NCBI GenBank assembly: GCA_019802505.1
Contig: JAFMOC010000077.1
Location: 813,001-877,000 of the forward strand
Source of the DNA: Corydoras sp. C115
Taxonomy: Eukaryota; Chordata; Actinopteri; Siluriformes; Callichthyidae
DNA: 64,000 nucleotides
Reading direction: 5' to 3'
The notes under the pieces were generated by a model. It had not been told where the DNA came from. It searched no databases and was given only the letters and a program-made list of their open reading frames with translations. Positions 1 to 12,579 of the stretch are shown here, piece after piece (position 1 is the stretch's first letter; each line of letters starts with the position of its first letter). Made by a program: the position numbers and the translations under genes.

Positions 1-1062
1 CTTTCACTACCTCTCCCATCAAGAAGCTGACACAATCAGAGGCTGGTTGAGCTAGCATAACCTCAGCAGGTGAGCCGCTCTCCTTTGTATCTCTGTATAT
101 TTAAGACCTCTTTGTCCAGCCCACCTGGGCAGAATCTTCCCCTTTTTGTTTGTCTGAGAGTATAACTGTATTTTTTAACCCCAAGGTACAACTTTAATAT
201 GACATTGTACTGTCATCTAAGCCAGGGTAGGGTACAAATCACAATGCATTTGGTCTTAGTAAATAAAGATTTAAATTATGTTTTCTATTTTTTTAAATAT
301 GTAGTTACATGTATAAATGTATTAGTTACAAATGTGTTAGTTACATTAAATGTACTTGTGAAAATTATAATCTAATGTTTTTTTTCATATTTCTTTTCCA
401 CTAATGACATATAACAGTACATTATGTAGCATTATATATTTACGTTTATTCATACTCAGAATTTAAAATCAACTATATATTGTTCTTCTTTATCAATCCT
501 AGAGTAATTGAGCTGTAGTCTAATTGGTCCAGTGACCCCTTACATAATTAAATGTTATCAAAGTGATCTGTCCATGAGTGGCAATGAGCAGATGTTGCCT
601 GTCAGTGGAGTAATCAGTCATTGATCGCCACTTTCAGTCCATCCCAATTACCTTGATTGGTGCAGTCCAGAGTGTGTGCCCCATCATCCTGTGTGTCTCT
701 GTGCCCTGTGCCAATCAATACCTGGCTCTACCAACCCTTTGCACTTCACTGACTCATCTGTGCCTTTGATTTAAGTCTCCAGAAGAACCCATGCTCAGGT
801 TACACAAGCTGGTCAGTGCCCACAGGCCACATAACACCTCTTCATCATCCTGTTTGAATCCACAGAGCATCAAACTTTTGTTATTATGTGGAGCCATGGC
901 ACATTCATTATGAACACTATAACAAAACCAAAAAACAAGTGCCCTTTGCTAAGTTTAAGAGTCATCAGAATCACCACCTAATCATAGGTGACCATATGCA
1001 TAAGATATCTGTTATGTATCTTTTATCTTAGAAGCTGAACAAAAGGTTAGCACTGCACATGC

Positions 1063-1066
<4 letters not shown>
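1..1066. other. Intergenic, no gene recognised
   Basis: AT-rich. The 530-790 part is less repetitive and of balanced composition (CAATTACCTTGATTGG, GTAATCAGTCATTGATCG) and could be conserved non-coding DNA, which cannot be tested here. Confidence 0.5.

Positions 1067-1143
<77 letters not shown>
1067..1143. repeat. (TA)n microsatellite
   Basis: About 38 TA units followed by a T run. Confidence 0.97.
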
Positions 1144-1151
<8 letters not shown>

Positions 1152-1356
1152 TTTTTGTAGTTAATAATAAAAACATTTTACTCATCTAAACTAAATTCAT
1201 GTCCTCCTGTAAACAGGTTGTTTATAAGCTGCATATTCTATGAAGAGTCAGGGCAAAGTGTTTGAGCCTTTCACACTGTTTACTAAGTAAAAGATGGAAA
1301 CCATTTTCTGAACTATGTGTCCTTCTAGAAGTACATTTTAATGGTTAGAATGTAAC

Positions 1357-1422
<66 letters not shown>
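1357..1422. repeat. (TTA)n microsatellite
   Basis: About 22 uninterrupted trinucleotide units. Confidence 0.97.
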
Positions 1423-1423
<1 letters not shown>

Positions 1424-1542
1424 ATTATTAAAGCTCCTTATTTTTTTATGAGTAGTTGTCAAATTTAAGTTTTCGGAAAATAACATAGCAGTAAAGTGAA
1501 ATACAATTGCACATGGAGATCACAGTTTCTGATCACTGTTGC

Positions 1543-1760
1543 TTCACAGTAAGAAGGTTTTGAGATGGGTTACCCCTGGTGTCATTCCAAAGATATAAAT
1601 CATGTGAAACAGAGATACTAATTGCCCCAGGTGTGAATGTTTATGACTATGTTTGTCTTTACATCTGCCTTGTGATGGACTGTCAGTCTGACCAAGATGT
1701 TTTTCTAAAACCCGTACCCCTGCAACCCTCATTATGATAAGCAATTTTGGTAATAAAAAA
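1543..1760 (+). mobile_element. Decayed SINE fragment
   Basis: Runs from CACAGTAAGAAGG to CCTGCAACCCTCATTATGATAAGC. It recalls the DANA/Mermaid tail with its GATGGACTG and CTGCAACCC...GGATAAGC landmarks. Heavily diverged, with no target duplication. Confidence 0.5.
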
Positions 1761-4700
1761 AATCTAATCAAAAACATACTTTAACATGAGTCTCTTAAGG
1801 TAGAAAAACATGGCAAATATGGCATAAAAATTGCAAAAGGCATACATTAGTATAACTAGCATATTTACAAATTAAGAACCTAAATGTATCCTGTTTGAAA
1901 GCCTATTTTATTTCACAAAATGTCTTCATAATGGGTAAATAAATAGACTGTACTGCTTACAATAATGTTTAAATAAATGTTTACTACTATAGTTTATTTA
2001 TGTAACACAATAAATATAAAAATGAATAAGCTTGTACAATTTAATAAGATATAGAGTAAGCATATTAGGTGAAGAGCATAAAAATGTTTTTTCTGCAATT
2101 TCCCCCCTTAATAAAGTATTCTAATATATATGAAAGGTGTAGTGTCCCCATATAATTTATTTCAGCACTGGAAGTTCACATTTCAGTGAATTTGTACTAA
2201 AATGTGGTTATTAGTTAAGTAATGATGTCTCCGCACCTCCATTACTGACCCTTAAATGAGGACTTTTGACACATGTTGACTTTTGGTCTTTTGGAAAGGC
2301 TCAGGCATTATCAACATAAAGCTTTAAGCAATTGAATAGAGCTATAATTAATCATATTGATGTTCTGAAGCCTTTTGTTCTTTAGGAGTGACCCATAAAT
2401 ATACCATCATATACCATATACCATCATAATTGCTATACAATGTGAGTTTCATTGCTTCTCATTTTTATACTCTGGACTAAGATGAAGAGTCTGAGGCCAT
2501 ATGAAATTCTTGCCAACCAATATTATATAATAATTTTACTCCAGATAATATCTGATGTATTTCCTTTAGCACTCCTTTTTCTGCTTACCTGTTTCTAGGT
2601 TTGAATAGCATAGTACAATAGCAATGTAGAAGATCTTGTTGGTTTCATTAGCACGGTCTCACTCTAAGATAATTTAATCAAACAACTATGCTATACGTAT
2701 TAATGTTCAACAGTTGATTAGAATGGGAAAAGATGTGAAAAAGATTCTCATTAGTAATACTAAATCAGTGTACTACAAGATGACAGCCGCCTCACATGGT
2801 ATTAAAAAACAGTATATAATTTAATGAGATAAGATCAAATTTATTTACTCTTGTTGAATTCATAACAATATAATGATCCCAGAATGATTTCCAGTCTAAT
2901 GTTTTAGTTATTAAAAACTGAAGAATCATATTAATGATGTGCTACGAGTGTGATTTGATGGTAGCATGCTTTAACATTTAATGGTAACAGTGTTTTAATG
3001 GTAATATCAAGAAATAGTCTCATGACCAAAAAACATCTACTTGGCCTTGTGGCTGCAAAACACACCAATAAGGTCAGACAGAATTTAACTGGAGGCTTAA
3101 ATGTTTTATTTATAGACTCAAATATCATTACAGTAGTCCATCAGAGAACCCAGAGGCTGCTGGCAATAAAAATGGCATCTAATTAACAAAGAGCACAGTT
3201 ACTGAAGTCTGGATGGAGTTGATTCAATGTTTGTAGAACATTTACATTTTACAATTTTACTTCGGGCTGTTTACTTTTTATTTAAGTTTTCATTTAAGCC
3301 CTGTTGTGTTATTAAAAACAAAGCATCAGAAAGACACATTGTGCATTGTTTTAGGTTAATGTACAGTACCTGTTGTATTGTAAAAGCAACAAATAGATGT
3401 AATACATTGCAAGGTTTCATGCAAGTATCTAAAAATAAAAATATATATGAATTAATTACAAGAAATGTTTTTTTTTACGATGGCCAGAGTAATTACTTGT
3501 GATTAGCTTAATATAATGCAATATGTGAATTAATGCATCTTGGAAACATTTAAATACTCACATGTCATTCACATGCACACACATACATGTATACTTCATA
3601 TATATGTAGTACACAGTAGTCTATACGCTACAGCATTTGGTGTTGCAGTGCTTCTGCCAATGCCAACAGCATCCTGGTACAGAGCAACAAATTTCCAGGG
3701 GGCAGAGAATTCTGGACAGAACCATGATGAAACTTCCTGGAAATATCCAGCAACATTTGCACTTTGGCTAGAGCCAGTGATTGCCTTTCTCTCCATCCAG
3801 TTGTTTCCGTCAGCTGCTTTCCTGCATTGTAAAATTAGCACAAAGCATTCCTTCAATTCCCCAGCTTTTATATAAAACCAACACATAATGTATTTAAAAT
3901 AAATTATTTATTGCAACTATTATTTGGAAAAGCCATCTTCTGTCCCTTCTCAACATCCTACAATTTACACTTAACCGCCCCCCCATACAAGAGAGACCAA
4001 ATAAACATTAATTATAAGCCAGTCAGCTTGGCCTGCTGCCAGTAAGAAAGACTAGCAATGCAAATACAAAAAAATGAAGTGTTATTCTTAACTGCAGGTC
4101 AGTGTGAAACTGATGTGTCAGCTGCCAAGACTGTTAATTAATTCTGCTTGCAAACGAAGCCGTCAACAGTCTCCATCTGCCAGTGTTTAACCTGGGGAAG
4201 ACTGAAGTGGCATTTTGTCATGCTCTCATTATAGGGGAGCACTCACCTGTAATTATGACTTCTAATATAACAAGGAAACTCAAGTAACTTTTATATGCAC
4301 TCATTTCAGACTTGATGTGAACTAAAAATCTCAAATGTAATGCAGAAGTGATTCTGGCAGTAAATTAATTTCATTCACTTGGATGCATTAATTACATTAC
4401 TTATTTAATTATTTATATTATAACAATGACCTTTACTGTTGAGCTTAGTTTAGCTTGTGCTTTTATCTGTATACAAGCTCCTCAGCACTCCCTTGCACCA
4501 AGTAAGTGATGATGATGTCAGATCCAAACATCGAGATTAGCCACTATAACATCTCAGCTTGAGAGAACATCACGCCTGTGCATCATCAATAATTCAATAC
4601 TAAATAAGCTTAACCCAAATGATTGCCTGCTGACTATGGCCTGGCTAAGAGTTGGACAAACCAAGTTACAGCATACTGGACTAAAAACTGTCAGTGTCCA

Positions 4701-5439
4701 TTGTTAAGCCCTGTCAGGAGTCACTGTGTCGTTTAACAATAAATGAAGTCATAATAATTAATTGTTATAATAATAAATTGTGATAAAATAATAATAAATA
4801 AAAATAATAAATAAAAAATAATAAATAAAAATAATACTGGTAAAGAATGATTACCAGGAATAACACTTTACAAGAATTGTGAATTTTACACAATTGAAAT
4901 GTGATGATGTCATGGCTTTGAAAGCTATTAATAGGTAGACTGACAACATTTTTTTTAACTGGAGGCACAACTGTGAATGTATTTTAAGTTGCATTTATAA
5001 TTCACTTTACCTTGTGCGCCATCAGGGTTTAAAAAAAAAAAAAAACATCCAAAATATCAAAAAGAAAATTGTACACATCTATATGCCTGTTTCATCTGTG
5101 GGTACAGTTTCCAGATGCTTGAAAACAATACAGGTAATAAAAAAAAAAAAAACATTTTGCAAGATTATTCTGCCATCTAGCAATTATTTTTTTTTAAATC
5201 CTAATTGTCTTAAATTGTTAGTCTGATTTAATCATAATTAAATTATCAAGTGAGATAAGAATAACAATGTGTTTTTATAATCTTTTTATATGTTTTTTAT
5301 ATAAGTGTAAAAAACTGAATAAATGTATTTATTTATATATATGTAGGTCAGGTAGGTCAATATGCTTATTTGTGTGCGTAGACAAAAATCCCCACAGGCA
5401 TACACCTTCTCATTTGACTGGAAGCTTTTCTAACTGCAA
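1761..5439. other. Intergenic, no gene recognised
   Basis: No homology seen. Stretches at 2200-2380, 2940-3190, 3640-3880 and 4020-4260 are of higher complexity than their surroundings. The 3640-3880 part has overlapping open frames on both strands (111 and 96 codons), neither resembling a protein I know. Confidence 0.5.
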
Positions 5440-5511
5440 CGAGACACCCACTATAAGCTCTTACTGGTGTAACTGTTTTTGTCCCAATACTTTTGTCTGT
5501 ATACACTAGAT
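5440..5511. repeat. Possible DNA-transposon end
   Basis: TGTTTTTGTCCCAATACTTTTGTCTGTATACACTA resembles the terminal sequence (complement of a 'tagtgtata...acaaaagtattggga' inverted end) of common fish DNA transposons. The other end is not seen. Confidence 0.35.
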
Positions 5512-5860
5512 TAAGTGTGGTAGAGAGAGAGACATTCCCTATAATACCATAAAACTTTACACATTTTAGGGAAAAACATCTGGGTTCTGCAACCAACAGA
5601 AGCAGCAGTGTATCTTACACTGTAACACAATTGTTCACCTTTTTTTTATTAAATCCACTGGCAGAAAAAAGTTCCATTGTATTTTATATTTATGATTATC
5701 CAACACAGCCATTTCATTTCATATGGCATCTTTAGTACATAAATCTATTGCATTGTTGTTGTGGTTAAAGGTGCATTCTAAAAAGATTGCCATGTAAGAC
5801 AATTACTCCATTACTCCATGTGTTCTGTTTGTTCTTGTATTAAACCTTTAGATCTGTAAC

Positions 5861-5862
5861 CA

Positions 5863-5900
<38 letters not shown>

Positions 5901-5908
5901 AACACAGA
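5861..5908. repeat. (CA)n microsatellite
   Basis: Interrupted CA run with ATA and AAA breaks. Confidence 0.95.
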
Positions 5909-7340
5909 TATATTAACTCTATATGTCTAAAATATTTTGTGCTTCAAACATATATGTTGTCTGGTGTGATACAAATCAGTTCGATGATCCAATACACATA
6001 ACCTGGCTCAGTTAGTGTGAAGGCTTCTGTGTTTGCTATTATTTATAAAATAGAAAATATGTTCTGATAATAAATATGAAAACACTCATCAACATTTCAG
6101 TTAATTTCAGTTATTGTAGAGTACAGAATGATGACATGATTACAAATGGCTCTCTTCATTTGGTTCTACTTTTGAAATTATATTGTGATTTCTTTTGTTA
6201 CCTTATTATAAATTAATAGCTGATCTGGTTATCATTTAATAATTTACATTCCGAATTTAAAAGTGATTATCATATTACCAAATAAACACACTCAGTGATG
6301 TATTGTTAGGAAAACCCTAGTAGCAGTCTGAGGTACAGCATGTCCATCACTTACGATTAGAATGAGAAGATATAATTCTTTATTCTCTCTCTTTCTGTCT
6401 TTCTTTTAGCTTCAAAGCAGCCCTCATAGAGTTACAATGGGAAGCACATTCTTCTGTTGCACTTTGCAGATGCTATTCTCTTTGAGTTCTCACATCAGCA
6501 AGAAAAGGTAGTGTCTCGAGACTCAGTAGATAACAGGAGTCTGGGCCAAGTGTGTGGCTGGCCCTGCTTTGCATTTGAATGACACACCACAAAACATTAC
6601 TCGGATTTGTCACCGTAGCCAACAGAGCAGAACAAAGAGGAAACCGTACACAACAACCTTACTTAAGTATGATAAACAAATCCATTTAGGAATAAGAGTC
6701 TGGGGGAAAAGTGGATGTAAGTGCCTGCTGAAAATTAAGATAAGTTGGAAACTATAACTATTCATGTCTTTTTAAAAAGCAAACATTGAAGTTTGGTGCA
6801 ACTTAATAAAACATTTAAAGCGGTTGCAGGCTTTAATAGCGTTAACTTTAATAGGAAAAACTGGCATACAGCCTGCCAGAAGTTATATAATATGTACTGT
6901 ATCCTGAATATTAATAATAAAAGGTACATTTAAATAATCCACTGTGACTAATTTGTCATCACAAAAGAGTAGCTGGAAATTTCTCTCACTCTGTCAAGTA
7001 AAATATTATATAGTGGATGTTTTCCAGCTAACAACCCTTTGCATATTTAATGCCAAGTCAAGAACATAAATAATAATTCATTACAAAAAGCATAAGGGGA
7101 ATAAAAGTGACCTGACTGCAATTAAAAAAGATTAAAAGAAAGAGACATGCACAGATAGTACATGTTCATATAGCATCTACTCGGTCTGCAAATGTTTTTT
7201 TCCATACCTTATATTTTGACATAATGCTGTGCATTAAGATAGAGCATTTTGTGTTTATGACAGACACACTTAAGAACCTTACTCTGAGGGAGGAACTCTG
7301 GGGGGAAACCAGCATTTAGGCAAACTGATTAATCATACTG

Positions 7341-7342
<2 letters not shown>

Positions 7343-7392
<50 letters not shown>
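7343..7392. repeat. (TC)n microsatellite
   Basis: About 25 uninterrupted units in a pyrimidine-rich stretch continuing to 7430. Confidence 0.97.
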
Positions 7393-7396
<4 letters not shown>

Positions 7397-7898
7397 TTTC
7401 GTTCTCTCCCGTGTACTTTCTCTCTCACTCATGGTAGTAGCAGCAGGCCAGACCCTCATTAAATGTGCATCCAGGGAGTGACAGGCGTTTACAAAGCTCT
7501 GTGTACAAGAGGGATGAATGAATAGCATCGTTCAGGAATTTATCACCTTATGATCTACCTGAAGATATATACTCCTGCTACAGAGACTACGTTAACACAT
7601 GTATATTCTACATATGCACAATTACTGCACTATCAAAGGGTTTGGTAATTATAATGTAAAATGTAAATGCCAGAATATGTACTCCATGTAATCCTTATAT
7701 ATGTACTCCACATGGTTCATTACTGTAAACTTCATAGCAGCAGTAAGCATCCTTCAGATTATTCCAATCACTCCTCTTGAACTACAAAATATTTTTCAGG
7801 CCAAAATGGCTTTTATTCAAACTCATCTTGGAGAAAAATTAGTCATGAGAGTTTGTAACTTGGGGTGAGATAAAGAAGTGAATAATGTGTGTGCAAAA

Positions 7899-7901
7899 GA
7901 G

Positions 7902-7953
<52 letters not shown>
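7899..7953. repeat. (GA)n microsatellite
   Basis: GA run with two early interruptions. Confidence 0.96.
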
Positions 7954-7954
<1 letters not shown>

Positions 7955-9443
7955 AGTTGCACCAGAATGGGATGAGTGGTGTCCATGGAGAATTCTAAAG
8001 CAGTGAATCTGACTCCTCCATTCAGTCTGCACAATCTTGAGTAAGGTAAATAAATTGGTTTTTTAATATATTGCCTTGGTACTATCTATGAAGCACTGAT
8101 GTGGATACATTTCATAGACTGCTATTTAAATAAACCTCAGCCGCAGCAACAGAGCACTCTTATTAAAAATACCAACTAGCTGGAGTGCCTGAGCCAACCT
8201 GAAATAAATCGATAAAATAGAACAGCAGAAGACAAGATGGCATAATTCTATAAACCTGGCCTTTAGAACACATAGGATAATAACAAGTAGCATGCACATA
8301 ATTAATGTAATGGAGTTAAGTGTAGTATCAGCTTTTAGAATCAGCATAATGATGATGTGTGCCAGTTATATGAGTCAATAAGCCTGAGGATATGAGCTTA
8401 ATGCCTGCCTCTGCCTTTGTACTCTACAGTGGGGCAGCAGCCATCGGAAGTGTGGCTCGCTAATGCAGCACATTTCCAATTGATTAATGCTGCAGATCTT
8501 ATTTGCGGAAACCACATTATGTTCCTGAAGGAAGTTGAGGGAAGATAGGGAATTGTAACAGCCATACACAAGGATATAGGAGAACTCCCATAAAGGAATC
8601 TGAAGGTGTTTGCCTTCTCCCCCAGGTAATGTATGGGCTAAATAGTCAAATGGACTCCTATAAGTGAACAATGTGGTTAGATGATTCATCAGTTTTTCTT
8701 GCTTAGGCTTAAAACTTGAGCAATAAAATGAAATAAATAAAAAAGGCGAAATAAGGAAAAAGATATGACAAAGAATATGCTGTAATATATATCAGTATGA
8801 AAATTAAATGATATACAGGAATAGTGGGTACACCTGATAGGAAGATAACATGCATTTGTGCATATGGAATAGATTGCAGTAAACTCCCCACTGTACCACA
8901 GCTATTTCCTTTGATTGATCTGCCCCATATGCTCTAAAAGTCCATTAAGGTAATAGTATCTTAAATAAATAACCAAAGCTAAAATAACATATATTAGGTT
9001 TGGTGAAGCTTTACAGAAAAATAAACTACACATAATATTTGTATTAATAATTTTATGACTCTATTTAACCAATCATAAATTACAATATAAACCCTATGCA
9101 AGGATTTTCTTCACACATTTTATGTGTTTAAATGGTTTTAAACTGTTGGTAATAATACGTTGAAAAATTTTAATATATTTCAAAAAAATCTAATGTTTTA
9201 CACATATGTTTTGCACACACAAGCACACACACACTTAAAATCAGGGGTGTGTCTAGTCTCTGGTAAAAGCCAGCCTGGAAAATTTTGGTGATTTTTGATG
9301 GTGACAATGCTACTCTTCTGTTTCATACTGCAAAAAACATCAACCCCATAACACCGAATTCATTCACAAAGTATTATTACAGAGTCTTAATGGACTACTG
9401 TCTCATTGCTCATGAGCCGAATCTATGTGTACAAGTACCAGTG

Positions 9444-9470
9444 TTTTTTTTTTTTTTTTTTTTTTTTTTT
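9444..9470. repeat. Poly-T tract
   Basis: 27 consecutive T followed by CATTTTTTTTC. Confidence 0.95.
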
Positions 9471-9929
9471 CATTTTTTTTCACCTTAATTAGAATCAACA
9501 CCTGTGTTTAATTTTGCCAACAATACATTTTTGATTTAACAAATAAATTATGTAGTTTAATTAAATCTTTGCAGAAGCTAAATATCTTAGAATCTTAATG
9601 GGGCAAACTTAAGCTGGATCAGGGTGAATTTTGGGCAACTGAGATTTCATATTATACGTTTGTTTGGCACAATGGAAAAAAGTTTTGGGATTTTATACAA
9701 AAAGACAATTATTAAGATCTTCAAAAATGTTGTTACACTCCGTTTACAATGAGAACCCCAAATACTCTACAGAAAAAATGAACAAATGCATAAACTTCAC
9801 TTAAACAGACTTTTATTTGTATAAAATAAATACCATGGATTTTTTTTTTTTAATAATGCATTAAAGCAGTTTTTCTAAACTACTGTACACACACAAAGAC
9901 ACACAAAGACACAGGCCACACACAAACAC

Positions 9930-9932
<3 letters not shown>

Positions 9933-9993
<61 letters not shown>
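9933..9993. repeat. (CA)n microsatellite
   Basis: About 30 CA units, preceded by diverged CACAAAGA motifs from 9890. Confidence 0.97.
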
Positions 9994-9994
<1 letters not shown>

Positions 9995-10446
9995 CAAGGT
10001 TACAGTATTTAGTTTTTTTTATTGAAAATGTACATGGAAAACTTAATTTTCAATTTACATTCACGCAAGATTACATATTTTATAAAATATAAAAAATATA
10101 TATATATTTAACTTATGTTCTGGTATTGTCTGCAGTATAATATAATTGTGTAAAATGTGTCATTTATATATTTTTTAGTTTGAACATCAATAAGAATTAA
10201 ATTTATAATTCTACATATCTAGTACTTCAAATTATGAATTAAAGTGCTCTGAATATTTGGATACATTTTTGCATGACACTGTTGAAGGATGTTTAAAATT
10301 TATTTTTTAAAAAACAACCTAGCGACATATAGTATAGACTACATGTTTACATTTGTAAGGTGTGAGTATTGTTAATATACACCTTGCGAATATATTAAAA
10401 ATATTTCTCCCACCATATAATAATAATAATGATAAGAAAAAAAAAA

Positions 10447-10519
10447 AAGAAGAAGAAGAAGAAGAAGAAGAAGAAGAAGAAGAAGAAGAAGAAGAAGAAG
10501 AAGAAGAAGAAGAAGAGGA
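10447..10519. repeat. (GAA)n microsatellite
   Basis: About 23 AAG/GAA units; a purine-only strand of more than 70 bases with potential for triplex DNA. Confidence 0.97.
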
Positions 10520-10667
10520 AAAAATAATGTAAATATTATTTATTATCTAATCATATTATTAAAAAGATATACAGTATTAAAAAGGTACATTTTAAAGAAT
10601 TGACTGAAAAAGATCTGTGACACAAGGCAAAGCCCATAAATAGTCTATATAATGCAATTCAATTTGC

Positions 10668-10710
10668 TATTATTATTATTATTATTATTGTTGTTGTTGT
10701 TGTTGTTGTT

Positions 10711-10757
<47 letters not shown>
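10668..10757. repeat. Compound (ATT)(GTT)(AAT) repeat
   Basis: (TAT)n at 10668-10689, (TTG)n to 10712, then (TAA)n. The outer blocks are complementary and could fold around the GTT block. Confidence 0.95.
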
Positions 10758-11974
10758 TTTTATTTCAATTTATTTCAATAGACTTCAATTGTTTAATGTA
10801 TGGAATGAGTAAATACTTGGGCATAATTGTAATTGTAGTAATAACGTAACACTTAATATTTTTATCTGGTTAATTAAACAAAAGCTCGATTAATATCCAC
10901 GTTTATTTTAAATTTGCATTTATTCAACCAAAAAAAAAAACATTAAATGTTTTTCTTTTTTTTAAGTCTTGTAGTTCCCCTAGTGGTAACAGTGTGCATT
11001 ATAGTCTTTCTAGCGTTTCCTCTGCTCATTAAAGCACAGCCAAAAGAATGATAATTACAGGGTAATCAAGAGTCGAGCCACTGAATTGTTTCCTTTAGCC
11101 TGTCTGAAATGCTAATGTGTCATTTTAATGTGCTTAATTATAAATGGGAGTGAATTAGACTGTTTGTAGATATTAAAAAACTCCCTGTTGATACAGCAAT
11201 ATTTTATCTCACCGAATACATACAAATTCTTTTTTTCAGTCAGTTTGACAAATAAAAGGAAATTTATCCCTACCAAAAATCTCATGTATATTTATAAGAT
11301 TTGGCATGTCTGAGGGTATGCTTTCATAAGTCAAGTAGATCCTATTATGCTGCTTAAATGGATTTTCATGGGTGTTAGACTTTAGAATGTACTATCATAT
11401 GCAGGGACTGCTACATATTCATGATATGTGCAAAGCTACATGGGAAGCAGATCTCTAGTCAATCTAAGCTTGTGGTAATTGTTTATCTGCTGTGTGTTTC
11501 TTTCCACTCACTCTTCCTCCAAGAGAATAAATTGAGCTGTCGCAGTCTTGGTGGACATTTTCCCCCCCTCAGCCCTTGTGGTGCGGAAGGCTTCCATGTG
11601 GAAACCCCACATAATAAATGTCATTTCTAAATCAATTTGCATGAAAAAGGTGGATTGGGAGGTGAAGAGTGTGTGGTCCTGAAGACAGATAATAAATGCT
11701 GTATACTATGCAAATGCACCTGCACTTCTATATAGTCTTTCGGAATAAAGTATTCCCATTCTGTAAAATACAAAAAAGTAATCAAAAACATCAAACAACA
11801 TGAAACACAAAAGGAATTAAATCAATACTCTTGTACATTCAAATTATTCAATTAGTATGAGCAACATAGTAATTCCAACTCAATCTACAGATTTAATGTC
11901 AAACATACAAACACAGGAGGTACAGTTCAGTCTACTTGCTTGATAAGTAACCCAAATTGTAGTCTAGGTGCTTT
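10758..11974. other. Intergenic, candidate conserved block
   Basis: 11040-11170 contains homeodomain-like AT cores (TTAATGTGCTTAATTATAAA) in a non-repetitive context; a possible enhancer, unverified. The rest is featureless. Confidence 0.35.
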
Positions 11975-12020
11975 TTTATTTTTTTTATTTTTTATTTAAT
12001 TGAATTATGTATTATTTCAT

Positions 12021-12047
12021 GTGTGTTTGTGTGTGTGTGTGTTTGCT

Positions 12048-12099
<52 letters not shown>

Positions 12100-12107
12100 G
12101 TGTGTGT
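12021..12107. repeat. (GT)n microsatellite next to miR-137
   Basis: About 40 GT units with a few breaks. It ends 88 bp from the miR-137 hairpin on its 3' side in transcript sense, where it reads (CA)n. Confidence 0.97.
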
Positions 12108-12206
12108 AGGCTCCTGCTCTAAAGGCAGCAGGGTGGGCAGGTGGGCTCTCTGGCCTCTGTGCTCTCTCTAGTCCCCTGCTGTCAGCGCCGACATGACTCT
12201 CCTCGA

Positions 12207-12229
12207 CTACGCGTATTCTTAAGCAATAA
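12207..12229 (-). ncRNA. mir137: mature miR-137-3p
   Basis: This is the dominant arm. It reads TTATTGCTTAAG at its 5' end, so the seed (nt 2-8) is TATTGCT, and it ends in ACGCGTAG. All 23 bases agree with the known vertebrate miR-137, recalled rather than searched. Confidence 0.96.
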
Positions 12230-12242
12230 CAACGTGATCCGT

Positions 12243-12265
12243 ATTATCCACCCAAGAATACCCGT
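12243..12265 (-). ncRNA. mir137: miR-137-5p (passenger) arm
   Basis: This is the 5' arm of the hairpin, beginning ACGGGTATTCTTGGG on the minus strand. It pairs with the 3p arm through the shared GTATTCTT core. Its sequence matches the annotated 5p star strand as I remember it. Confidence 0.85.
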
Positions 12266-12579
12266 CACCGAAGAGAGTCTTTCTAAGGAGAAAGCAAAAG
12301 CAGAATCGCAAGCATTGTCCTCAGCCATTTGGCAAACGGCAAGGCCTTTGAAACAATTGATTGAAGATGATTTGCAGCACAAGGCAAGGCCCCATCAATG
12401 GTCTTTCTGCAAACAAAAATTGACAGTGCATTTTTCAATCCATGTTTGAGAGTACATGCGTGGCAATAGCTTTTTGCTTGCCAGTCAGATAAAGAGGGTG
12501 CGTTATATAGCAGCATTAAAATTATGGAATAAAAGGTGATACGATGTGGCCCCTCCCCCAACCCCTAGATTGCACTCAC

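Larger units (their letters stand above)
5909..9443. other. Intergenic, no gene recognised
   Basis: AT-rich single-copy sequence broken by CT and GA microsatellites at 7343 and 7899. Nothing recognisable. Confidence 0.5.
12195..12279 (-). ncRNA. mir137: miR-137 precursor hairpin
   Basis: Read on the minus strand, these 85 nt fold into a hairpin. An 11-bp outer stem pairs 12269-12279 with 12195-12205, with one G-U pair. It continues through the 5p arm (12243-12265) and 3p arm (12207-12229), closed by a short loop at 12230-12242. The 3p arm matches the vertebrate miR-137 mature sequence as I recall it at all 23 positions, and the flanking stem matches the human precursor closely, with a change in the loop. 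A CNNC motif (CGGC, 12190-12187) lies 17-20 nt beyond the 3p end, where SRSF3-assisted Drosha processing expects it. miR-137 is loaded into Argonaute and represses mRNAs in neurons and neural progenitors; the human locus is a schizophrenia risk locus. The neighbour snx7, on the opposite strand to the right, agrees with human synteny. Teleosts often have two miR-137 loci and I cannot say which this is. Confidence 0.97.
11975..12406 (-). ncRNA. Predicted terminal exon of the miR-137 host RNA containing the hairpin
   Basis: Two minus-strand acceptors could open this exon. One is CAATTTTTGTTTGCAG ending at 12407, giving an exon start at 12406. The second and stronger one is TTTTGCTTTCTCCTTAG ending at 12283, giving a start at 12282, only three bases before the miR-137 stem. 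Downstream the exon would include the hairpin and a long (CA)n run in transcript sense, ending near the AATAAA-type signals (TTTATT on plus) at about 11975-11997. The end is inferred only from those signals in a T-rich plus-strand tract, so treat it as approximate. Confidence 0.4.

Noticed and set aside
12141..12561. Open frames of 66-102 codons overlapping miR-137
   Set aside because: They overlap a structured RNA whose conservation follows the hairpin; no protein resemblance.
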